DNA of 64,000 bases from Narthecium ossifragum (taxonomy: Eukaryota > Streptophyta > Magnoliopsida > Dioscoreales > Nartheciaceae). This document shows positions 55,899-64,000 of this stretch, piece after piece. The stretch covers positions 17,650,094 through 17,714,093 of the forward strand of contig OY986967.1 of NCBI GenBank assembly GCA_963920575.1. Reading direction: 5' to 3'. The notes beneath the pieces were generated by a model, which worked only from the letters and a program-made list of their open reading frames with translations, was not told the DNA's origin and did no database searches. Position numbers and translations under genes: made by a program. Each line of letters begins with the position of its first letter. The first letter of the stretch is position 1.

Positions 55899-58800
55899 TT
55901 ATTTTCTCATAGAAAGATTTTGAGATATACGAGCGATGTCTTCTCTAATCTCTCTACGACGATGTTTATTCTTCACAAGACTTGCGTTAAGTTCAACTTG
56001 ACGATCTTTGGAAGAACCAGCTTCCAGAGCGGTGTACTCTTCAATGTTTTTCTTGCTCTCTTCAGTCTTCCAAGCAATCTCATGAACCATATAATTCCTT
56101 TGAGTTTTGAGTTGAGCAATCTGAGTCTCCAACACTTTGATTTGGTCTTCAATTTTGGAGAAGCTTGATTCTTTCTCGCCGATCACTTTCAAACTTGTTG
56201 AGAGCTTCTCAATGTTCTTGTCGACCATATTACTGAAGTGCGTTCGTCGCTCTCAGCGTTCCCCAATAAGAACAATCTCATTTGTTAGGTCTTTCCTTTC
56301 CGCATCCAAACTCTCAATATTCAATTGTAAACTTTGGATAGTGTCCATTTCCTTGGATGAAAGACCTAACATCTCCTGGTCGATGGTCAAAAATATGGTT
56401 GTTGCCCTCTCAAGGTTTTCATGATCTAACTGTGTGAGATCTTCCTTTGGAGGTTTGTCCAAAATGAACATACAGTTAGCCAAAGCACGTCTAATGTCAT
56501 GATGTTTACCCTCTCAAGTAATCTCAGGATCAACAACGGTTCTCTTCCCAGATTTTTGAGCACACCAGGAATCAGAAAGTGACTGAATGCTATCGACCAG
56601 TTGAGCGATGTCAATCTAAAAAATAACATTTTTATTAGCATTCAGGATCGATGAAGCGATCGTATTTGTTAAGTCAAAATGATTTGTACCTCATCAGAAA
56701 CAGAGCTGGATGGGCCTGCTCTTTGAGGAATTCTGAGCGATGTCGGCGTCCTGGTAGCAGAAGGAACCACCAGAGGGCTCTCATCCATCGCCCTTAATGG
56801 AACATCACTAGTTGATGTTAGTTTAGTAGAGGCCAGCAAGATGGCATCGACCATTAGTTGTTTTGGTGCACCATATTTGGATGCAGGGGTTGATGTGGGT
56901 TCTTCTGTTGTGGTCACTGGAGGAAGAGTAGTGATGCTTGGCTCAACAGCCTTGGCCGATGTTTTCTTGACCATAATTGGAGAGGCTGGTATATCACCAG
57001 AGGCTGATACAGAGGATAAGCGTACATTACCAAGGTCTCGTAGAAGAATATACGGACCGTGAATGAGTACTTTACCAGTTAATGACAAACCTGGTTTAGT
57101 CAGGGTAGCATTCAGAATGTCGAAGAGGTTGTTGTCATCCTCATCCTCCTCGTCTTGATCAGAGTTTTGATCCCCAACCTTATCGCTCTTCGACCCCTAC
57201 AAATATAAGAATCAGGAAATGGGCGATAGATCGATCATAAACAAAAGTATATTTATTTATACTTTTGTATTCTTTTGGGTGAGACGTTTGATTCTACGAC
57301 CGAAACGTATTTGTGCCTCAATTTGAGAAGATGATTTGGTCGAGAGGTATGTTGGAAAACTCTTCTCAACATGGCCAGGAACAGTCGGAGGATTTTCCTC
57401 GGCCATAGGTGCATCGGCCACAACTGACGGAGTAGTGGCTGCAGGTTGAGGAGAAGATGATCCACATAAAGAACTGGAAGTGCTGGATTCTCCCTCTACG
57501 GCAACCCTAATGACATAAAAGTTTAGGTGTCAAGAAGAGAAAGAAAATAGATCAAGAGAGACGATTTGATAATACTCACTTGGCATGAGCAGATTGGTTG
57601 CTCGGTCCATTGCTGTGAGAGTCAATCTCTTTCTTTGCAACGGGAGATAGAGATGGTTGGGCTTGTGGAGATGGGTGAGATTGGGTAGAAGCCTTTCTTT
57701 TGCCACGTCTTTTCTTGGGTGATGCAATCATCAGAAGCTATTAATCATATTTTGATCAGAATGAGAAAATACGACATGTGATTAAACCGAAGGTTGAAAA
57801 TCTACCTTGTCTCTTTCTTTTGTCTGGCCGAGGGCCAAGGGCTTCGTTCTTACATCCTTTCTTCTCCTTTGGAGGAGTAAATTTCTCAAAAACAAGATCT
57901 TCATGAAGGAAGAAAAGACGCTCCTTGACCATTGCATCCCAACTATCAATTATAGTCATTTCAATATCATTGGTTGGCTTAAAAGATCTAAGTTTAAACC
58001 TCTTGATAAGGAGCAACTCTCTTTTGTCCACATAAAGGACCCGATGAATATTGGAGAAGACACATCGACCTTGAGCGATGACATTAAAGCTGAAATATGG
58101 TGGAACTGGCCAGGCCTAGTTAAGGCCAAATTGGCGAGCAGCAAAATTGGGCCATATCAAAATGAAGGTCACGGTCGATGAGGAAACGGGCCTAGGCCAA
58201 TATCGTATCCTCAGAGTCCAGGTTTGAGGAAAGATCAAGCAAGGGACTGATAGATGATGGGTGAGAAGTAGGGTTGAAAGGACGATAAGAAGAGTAAGTG
58301 GACAGAGTATAAAAATAATTAAAAACTTGACGGAAAGACTTGGGAATGGACGATGAAGAAAGATACAAGTGGCATTGAAATCTGGCCGATGATGATGAAG
58401 GCGGCACAGAAAATAGTCTCTGGGCCACAATTGGACGAGCCAAAGTGGACCAAAACCCATCAAACTACTACCTGCTTTCAATTGGTCCAGGACGAGATAT
58501 ATGCCTTGATAAATGGCCGACAGAATGAAGGAAGAAAAGGAAAGAATTTGTTTTTCAGTAGCAAGTTCTTGGGCAAGTTGAATGTGGCCCTTGATAGGTT
58601 TCTTAGCAGCAAGGCAAAGGATGAATTTACAAAGCCAATAATAAATGAACGCTAATCGTTCACGGGAGTTTGGAGGGCCATCAGTCTCTGGCAACTTGGC
58701 ATAGGTATTAATAAAGAGACCATAATTCTTATCGCCCTCAAAAACTGTTTCACGGCTAGGTAGTTTCATATTGGCCGATATGAGAGAGCCAAGAGGAGAA

Positions 58801-59336
58801 AGGCCAGTTAAGAGCGATATGTCCAACAAGGTAATTGTAAGTGTGCCAAAAGGGAAGACAAAATTGTTATATTCTGTCGACCAGAAAAGGAACGACGAGA
58901 TGAGTAAGTTGGACTCTTGATGAGGGATTCTATTGCTTGAATCCAAAACGTCTAAGATGCAAGCATCAGAGAAAATTTTCTTACACTCGGAATGGTTGAT
59001 CATTCTGTTATGCCATTCGATGAATTTATCATTGATCAAAGGCCAAGACGTGATTGGATTTTTTGAAGAGAGGAAGGACATGTTAGTTTTGAGAAAAGGA
59101 CAAATCACCAAAAATAGGGAAAGAATGCAAAAAAAAGACATAACCTCAGAACCAAGGGAAGGAATGCTTTCAGGAACAAAACAAGGACCCAAGATAAACA
59201 ACTTCGAGTTAGAATCACCTTCCCAGGCCAGATAGGCACTCCGTACCTAGTCCGCCTTCATGCTTTCGTTGAACTCTCTGACGGTCACATTCACTTCTTT
59301 CTGCACTTCATCATCGGCTTTGATCTCACGCCCCAT
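55899..59336 (-). pseudogene. Antisense plant mobile domain (PMD) gene of Tat element
   Basis: A gene read opposite to gag-pol. Exons, from borders seen as AG/GT: 59336-57806, 57737-57580, 57506-57250, 57196-56690 and 56615-55899 (approximate; the first join does not keep phase, so one border is wrong or an indel exists). Exon 1 begins MGREIKADDEVQKEVN, then has PITSWPLINDKFIEWHNRM, ESNLLISSFLFWSTEYNNF, FPFGTLTITLLDISLLTGL and SLMGFGPLWLVQLWPRDYF, the recognisable order of PMD (PF10536) proteins. A shifted frame covers about 58440-58195. Exon 2 is basic (KKRRGKRKAS), NLS-like. Exons 3 and 4 are low-complexity, with an acidic DEEDEDDNN patch. Exon 5 is a long coiled coil (e.g. ESSFSKIEDQIKVLETQIAQ). 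In-frame stops lie at 59247 (TAG), 58116 (TAG), 56514 (TGA) and 56253 (TGA). Confidence 0.8.
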
Positions 59337-59481
59337 AATGATGAATGAGAAGTAGACGCCGGAGTAAAAAAGAAAGCACAAAGCACCGCCGCAATGGTAG
59401 GTGAAAAAATAAAGTCCTAAAAGACTGGAGAAGACAACATGCAGAGAAGGTTCTTTTCTGGCCAAGGTAAGCGGCTTAAAT
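59337..59481 (-). promoter_or_regulatory. Upstream leader of the antisense PMD gene
   Basis: It lies between the start region of the PMD gene and the Cassandra LTR. An upstream methionine frame (from 59465) is in frame with MGREIK, but its text is hydrophobic and unlike PMD proteins, so MGREIK at 59336 is preferred. No TATA box is evident. The promoter may lie beyond the Cassandra insertion (60020-60228). Confidence 0.35.
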
Positions 59482-59632
59482 TGTGAGACCCGGGGTACCT
59501 GGGTGTCGGTGTTCGCCTGGAGGGCATGTAGTTGAACCAGGTAACCGGGTAAGCAACCTCACGTACAAAATAAGTATATTAGTTACCCTTATAAGACACA
59601 ACGCGTTTTAAAGCCGTGATGACAGTGATCCG

Positions 59633-59709
59633 TCAGAAAACTCCAAGGTTAAGCGTGCTTGTCTTGGAGTGGTCCCGGGATGAGTGACCCACTAGGAAGT
59701 TTTCCCATA
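59633..59709 (+). repeat. 5S-rRNA-like module, copy 1
   Basis: The text GGTTAAGCGTGCTTGTCTTG and then GGGATGAGTGACCCACTAGG follows the order of the plant 5S rRNA internal promoter (A box AGTTAAGCGTGCTTG, C box GGATGGGTGACC). It is not a functional 5S gene: its first part is diverged and it is part of an LTR. Confidence 0.85.
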
Positions 59710-59874
59710 TTTTTGCGGTGAGCCAAAAGCGGACAATATTGTGTCGGGTGGGGCCATCGGGTGGCTCATGTAGTTGAACCAGGTAACCGGGTAAGCAACC
59801 TCACGTACATAATAAGTATATTAGTTACCCTTATAAGACACAACGCGTTTTAAAGCCGTGATGGCAGTGATTCG

Positions 59875-59950
59875 TCAGAAAACTCCAAGGTTAAGCGTGC
59901 TTGTATTGGAGCGGTCCCGGGATGGGTGACCCACTATTAAGTTTTCCCAT
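59875..59950 (+). repeat. 5S-rRNA-like module, copy 2
   Basis: The same module 242 bp further on, with the C-box word GGGATGGGTGACCC closer to true 5S than copy 1. A few substitutions separate the two copies. Confidence 0.85.
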
Positions 59951-60228
59951 ATTTATGTGATAAGCCAAAAGCGGACAATATTGTGTCGGGTGGGGCCCCG
60001 GACGGCGGGGGTTGTTACATAAATAAAGAACTTTTTGTCGTCACATGCCAAGGGTTTAAATGCAGAATCCAAAAAGATTTGGATAGAGAGAGGAAACGGC
60101 GATGCGGTATATTTTCCCAAACATTCGCTATGATTATGTTTGAATAACTAAGCAAACCGGTCAAATCTCGTCTGATGCGGTTATCTCATCATTAAAGATA
60201 TACCTCGATTATCGCATAAGGGGTAAAA

Positions 60229-61378
60229 TGTTAGTCAAAATAATGACTAAACAATTAATGACGGACGCGTAAGCAAAATAAGCGAAGACCGATGACCGAT
60301 AAGTATACAGTTTTATCGTCCAGACACAAACATCGTCCAAATATAATCCATTGGCCGGCAAAGTGGGCGATGATATGCATATGTGCAAGGATGGAGCATC
60401 GTCTATAAAGCAAGAAACCAAATCATTGGCCAAAGACAAACTTAAAGCAAGCAAAGGAAGATGATCGACCAAAAGCCATGACTAAGCAAACCAAGTAAGG
60501 CTATCGTCCAAAGGCAATTAAAACATATGCCAATTAATGTCGTAAAACACATGCAGGAATAACGTGGACAAGGAATGATAAGTAATCCAGCGTAATCATG
60601 ATGTATGCAATGAAGGAGCATCGACCACGTACGTATACTCACCAAACCAGAAATGAACGTGGGAGAAGCCGTTGTGACGCAGTTAACGCACATCTCCTTC
60701 ATCTGCGCCATTACTACTCAAGACGGGAACAATTATTAAGTCATTAGATATAAATAACTCTCTGTTCCTCACTGTAGAACTCTCGACACTCTTGTAACCT
60801 GTCATAAGCATGGATTCCTGCTTTTCTTTTGTATCTATAAGTTTTTATTAATGAAGATCTTTCAGTTCTTTAATGTTTTTCTTTACTGTTTTCTTAGATT
60901 AACCTAGTTAATATGCTTTAATTAATTATAGTTTCTTTCCTCTCTAGTAGATTAACTTAGGTTAACTGTAGGGTTAATTAAGTTAGATTAATCTTTAGAT
61001 TAAGATAAATTAGTTTCAATTAAGTAGTTTTTGTTCTTTCCGATCATAAGATTAATATAGAAATAATCTATATTTAATTAGGTTTTAAGTATTGTTCTTC
61101 ATTTTCTAATTATTGTTCTTCGTTATCTAGATTAATTAGTTAGTTAAGATAATTTTAGATTAATTTAGATTTTATTCAGAACGTAATCTACATTTATTTT
61201 CAGTTCTCTTCACTGTCATTTCATTAAATTATAGTTAATTAAGTTTGATCATCTTTTCCATTTAACTTGACACTTTCGTTCGAACTGAGTGTTTGAAGGA
61301 GTTTGTACCTATCACGTTCCTAATTTTCCTAATTTTGACTATTTTGATCATTGTCGATAAGATTTTGAGGTCAACACT
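60229..61378 (+). repeat. Tat 3' LTR (right end uncertain)
   Basis: It matches 20469-20952 over its first 450 bp and then continues where the 5' copy is deleted. A TATA word, GATATAAATAA, is at 60747-60757. An AT-rich part with many TTAGATTAA words follows (60890-61170). The end is set at ...GAGGTCAACA (61376-61378) only because LTRs end in CA. The terminal TTAGTCA...TGACTAA pair forms a small palindrome at the LTR start. Confidence 0.7.
60747..60757 (+). promoter_or_regulatory. TATA box of Tat 3' LTR
   Basis: GATATAAATAA, followed at 30-40 bp by CTCTGTTCCTCACTG, a likely start region. The same region is absent from the truncated 5' LTR. Confidence 0.6.
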
Positions 61379-62347
61379 TTCATACAAAGGCAAAAACCAT
61401 GCGTGATCATAGTGAGACCTACAAACGAGCCACGTTCTGACGTCCATCAGCTCACGCATGAAGCATCTTTATAAAATCAATGCCAATAGAGCGCCACCAT
61501 ACATTCATCATATATATATGGATCCTTGTGGCATTCCATAAAAACAGGCTGATGGGGTTAATCTACGTAGGGAATGCAAGGGACTTCACGTCAATCCAAG
61601 AGACATTTTTATTGCCACCATAAATGGAGAGGTACCCAGGTTCGTCAGCTTTTGAGGTGATGCATGCTGTCCTAAGAAAATATTTCCATTTGTGATGACT
61701 ACAAGGGTTCCAGCTTTATTCACCAATGGGGCTGTCTGGGACTTCTCAGCTTGGACAGACACTGTCACATGACTCACATAGTTGTTGCTGAGAAGCAGTA
61801 CTGCTGTAGATCTACGAGCTATATATATATATATATGACAGTTCCACAATAGCATGCATGCATTTATATCGAATTTATTGTCTAAAAGGCCCCGTCATGT
61901 TCACTAATAGCGGACCGAGACCCCTTGACAATAACTTTTGCATATTCGGACCCCAAAGGCATTAAATTCCAAACCTATCCTTCTAATTCAGCCAAGTTAA
62001 ATGGCCATCCGATCGACATCCCCACTATCAGCCTTGAGATGACATCATTATCATTACAATGCCCACTTGGCATGTTTTCATTGGTCCACGTCAGATTTAA
62101 ATATTAAAAAAAAAATAAAACATCCCATCACAGGTGAGAGGAGAGGCTGTCACTTGCCTCCTCCTCCTTCCCGCTAGTAGGTGTTTCTGCCTGCCAAAAT
62201 CCATACAGGTACTTACACCTTCACCTTCATCTCCTTCCCATGGTCATCGCCTTCTCCCCTTCACCTGCTTCACCTGGGTACACCTCTTGTGCACTGTGCG
62301 CATGAAATATTCATGTCCTCTTTCTAATGCTATCCTGCATGACTTAG
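61379..62347. other. No gene recognised downstream of Tat
   Basis: AT-rich with a few short frames. A - strand frame at 61855-61586 (ending LGTSPFMVAIKMSLGLT) is not recognised. From 61930 a 100-bp word set (CTTTTGCATATTCGGACCC, then TTAAATGGCCAT, then CATCC) recurs at about 62575 in diverged form, so some dispersed repeat lies here. A (TA)n run is at 61820-61836. Confidence 0.35.
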
Positions 62348-62452
62348 TTCTGACATCGCCGATTCGGTGCGTGAGAAGGCATGTAAGCCCTATGGTCTGC
62401 TCAACATTGACCTGAACATACCCATCAAACCAGAACTTATTGAAGAGGATGG
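62348..62452 (+). CDS. Candidate exon with IDLNIP motif
   Basis: It is bounded by a TTAG acceptor (62344-62347) and a GG|GTAAGT donor (62452/62453). Its open frame reads SDIADSVREKACKPYG, LLNIDLNIPIKPE and LIEEDG. The IDLNIP peptide resembles the DLNxxP repressor motif of plant regulators, but it also occurs near the start of FAR1/MULE-type proteins. Only about 34 codons are seen and no other exon is joined with confidence. Confidence 0.35.
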
Positions 62453-62857
62453 GTAAGTAGCATAACCACGAGTATATTAATAATACACGTGGTTTCGAAA
62501 ACAATTGTACGTGTTCTAAATTCTATCCACGTGTACGAAATTTTATATATGCGTGTATAAACATTTTACACGTATATCTTTTGCACATTCAGACCCAAAC
62601 CTACATAATCCCAAAACTGCCCCTGGCATTAATGGCCATGTGATTCATATGCCGTCCGATGCATTTGAACGACGCGAGACTCGAGAAGGCACTCGAGTGC
62701 ATATGGTAGTGGCCAGATGGCACGCTACCATTCGCGAGCTGTACGGCGCGTCAGAGAAGACGCGACGTGACGATGTGAAATGGTTGCCCCTCGCGCCAAA
62801 ACTGGACTTCAACGACGGGTATTAACTCCTACCCGTAAAAACAAGCATCCTATCCCT

Positions 62858-63029
62858 AGCCCGGCGTCTCTTCTCCTGATCCTTGAAACCCCCAAGCGTT
62901 TCTCCGACGGTGTTTCCGAGTCTTCTCTGGCGGATCGTCGGGTATTTCTAGCCCGGTGTGTCTTCTCCCGATCCTTGAAACCCCCCCTACGTTTCTCCGA
63001 CGGTGTTTCTGAGTCTTCTCCGGCGGTCG
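62858..63029 (+). repeat. 92-bp tandem duplication
   Basis: The phrase AGCCCGGCGTCTCTTCTCC (62858) recurs as AGCCCGGTGTGTCTTCTCC (62950). Both run on to GATCCTTGAAACCCCC and CCGACGGTGTTT, then GAGTCTTCTC. The frame is open through both copies but no family is recognised. Confidence 0.8.
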
Positions 63030-63329
63030 CCATACCTTACGGCCCGAAGTTGGAGTCCACCCAATCGCCTAAGAAATGGAGGGAGAACTCTCGAATGCGT
63101 TTGTAATAGTGGCCGAGAAAATCCAAAGTCTTCAACCCAAACCCATTGGTACCTATCTTTATTCTACCCTAGTGTGTAGAAGAACACCTACAAACCCTTA
63201 TTGCAACGAGAAATCTCTATTTATTTCCTTCTATGGATCATTCCCATCGTTTACCTTACTCTAACCCTTATTCCGGTGTTTTTTTTAGTCGTTGACGACA
63301 CTTTCGCCCATCGATTTTCTGGAAATCAC

Positions 63330-63760
63330 ATATATTTTTAACCCGATGATATTAACTCATGGTATTTTGTGATCGCCATTTTTCCACCTGCTGTTTTGCG
63401 GACCTTTTATGCTCGGTGTTAACATCGGGTATCTTTTTATACCCGATGGTATTAACTCGTATTTTGTGGTCGCAAATTTTCTCTATGCTATATGGTGTAC
63501 TTTTTATACTCGTTGTTATCATCGGGTATATGGTTATACCCGATGATATGTGCTGGTATGTTTTGCTCGTTATTTATCTACCTGCCCTACTGCATACTAT
63601 TTTTTGCTCGTTGTTAACATCGGGTATATTTTTATAGCAGATGATATGAAGTCATGTTATTTTATTTCATGCATTGTTTTACCCGCTGGGTTGCGCACCT
63701 TTTATGGTCGTTGTTAACATCGTATCATTGCTTATACCCGTTAATATGTGTCATTATGTA
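63330..63760 (+). repeat. About 98-bp tandem repeats, each with an ATCGGGTAT hairpin
   Basis: At 63424, 63521, 63619 and 63719 the sequence TTGTTAACATCGGGTAT (or a variant) is followed by a T-rich loop and ATACCCGATGATAT. The spacing is 97-100 bp. The best arms, ATCGGGTAT and ATACCCGAT, are exact reverse complements in the first two units and decay in the later two. Confidence 0.8.
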
Positions 63761-63800
63761 CATGTATTATTTTATTTGTGGCATGTATACAATCCTATAG

Positions 63801-64000
63801 ATGAATCGAGCAGCGAACCCAGGAGAACCCCATTTGTAGCCAACTATTTTGCAGCAAAGATCAAGGAGGCCGCACAAAAGTACGCGGCGGATGTGCACCG
63901 TAAAATCATCCTCCAGACACCGTTCGGCGATTTCCTTGACCCGCCGAACATCAAGCAGGACAATGTGTTATTAGACTACATGATGCGCAATCACAAGGGG
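63801..64000 (+). CDS. Partial exon open to the window end, family unknown
   Basis: It follows a CTATAG acceptor. In the frame starting GAATCG it reads ESSSEPRRTPFVANYF, AAKIKEAAQKYAADVHRKI, ILQTPFGDFLDPPNIKQ and DNVLLDYMMRNHKG, with no stop through the end of the window. Codon use is GC-richer than the DNA around it, as expected for coding sequence. I do not recognise the family. Transposon-related proteins that carry similar PFG-FLDPP words are possible, but this is not established. Confidence 0.45.

Larger units (their letters stand above)
59482..60019. mobile_element. Cassandra-type solo LTR with duplicated 5S-rRNA-like module
   Basis: It starts TGTGAGACCCGGGG and ends GGGGGTTGTTACA, with the exact 5-bp target duplication TAAAT at 59477-59481 and 60020-60024. 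Two 242-bp tandem units (59526-59767 and 59768-60009) each carry a 5S-rRNA-like stretch. Cassandra elements are known to keep a 5S-like sequence in their LTRs. A normal Cassandra LTR has one; here there are two in a single LTR with no internal domain. Confidence 0.88.
20469..61378 (+). mobile_element. Ty3/gypsy Tat-lineage retrotransposon (outermost host element)
   Basis: LTR starts TGTTAGTCAAAATAATGACT are at 20469 and 60229. The internal order on the + strand is gag (20953-23929), protease (25600-26160), RT and part of RNase H (26361-27532), integrase (50448-50534 plus 54961-55797), an antisense PMD gene (59336 down to 55899) and the 3' LTR. RT wording such as DGYSGYNQIF, WIVTPFGLKN and YVDDIVIKS is typical of the Tat lineage. 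Large insertions break it into pieces, and part of RNase H and the integrase N-terminus is lost between 27532 and 50448. The 3' LTR's far end is uncertain; 61378 (after GAGGTCAACA) is a guess. No target duplication could be confirmed. Confidence 0.75.

Noticed and set aside
57807..58655. + strand ORFs over the PMD gene (57807-58181, 58353-58655)
   Set aside because: The - strand carries the conserved PMD wording; these are shadows.
59482..60019. Two real 5S rRNA genes in tandem
   Set aside because: The units lack a full 120-nt 5S sequence and sit inside a TGT...ACA element with a TAAAT target duplication, which fits a Cassandra LTR.
61586..61855. - strand ORF of 89 codons as a host gene
   Set aside because: The peptide is unlike any family I know, has no splice context and has a low-complexity IYIYIA start over a TA repeat.
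63330..63760. CRISPR-like array
   Set aside because: About 98-bp units with diverged copies and no short constant repeat plus unique spacer pattern; the DNA is plant nuclear.

Overview
This is plant nuclear DNA, almost certainly from a flowering plant with a repeat-rich genome. It has spliced genes with GT-AG introns. It also carries Ty1/copia, Ty3/gypsy (Tat, Athila and chromovirus lineages), Cassandra, CACTA, MULE, hAT-like and MITE elements. I could not place the species. Only one ordinary host gene is recognised: the 3' part of a CBSX-type gene (two-CBS-domain protein, chloroplast CBSX1/2-like) on the + strand. Four exons lie at 2791-2843, 7163-7278, 7366-7423 and 7503-7583. Its 4.3-kb intron holds an inverted pair of hAT/DUF659 transposon copies and a MITE.

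Layout. 1-2790: upstream or intronic DNA with a 660-bp CCGG-rich MITE that has a perfect 8-bp target duplication. 2791-7583: CBSX exons. 8320-16109: a Ty1/copia element on the - strand with a perfect 5-bp target duplication (GAGGA). Its integrase is split by about 3 kb of nested DNA, including a Pack-MULE-like element carrying an F-box/kelch gene fragment. 17000-18811: a decayed MULE transposase on the - strand with an exact 152-bp out-of-frame tandem duplication. 20469 to about 61.4 kb: one Ty3/gypsy Tat-lineage element stretched to about 41 kb by insertions. These are a 1665-bp solo LTR (23930-25594), an Athila element (27533-49319), a hAT-like fragment (49320-50447), a CACTA element (50535-54960) and a Cassandra solo LTR (59482-60019). 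The Athila copy itself contains a truncated chromovirus (30686-33446) and a gag-protease-only non-autonomous element on the - strand (39126-47474). 61.4-64.0 kb: low-complexity and tandem-repeat DNA with two candidate exons of unknown identity, one open to the window end.

The most interesting unit is the Tat element's extra gene. Between the integrase end (55797) and the 3' LTR, on the opposite strand, lies a multi-exon gene (59336 to 55899). It encodes a plant mobile domain (PMD) region, a basic NLS-like segment, low-complexity linkers and a C-terminal coiled coil. It is decayed by several stop codons, most of them compatible with C-to-T change. A Cassandra LTR carrying two copies of a 5S-rRNA-like module has inserted just upstream of its start. 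Two further points of interest are the non-autonomous gag-protease element, which has acidic tandem repeats where polymerase genes would normally follow, and dense GATCGATC motif clusters near the TATA boxes of three unrelated LTR families.

Nearly all coding regions here are transposon-derived and broken. The CBSX exons are the only coding sequence that looks intact and constrained. Domain calls come from reading translated motifs by eye; no database search was run.
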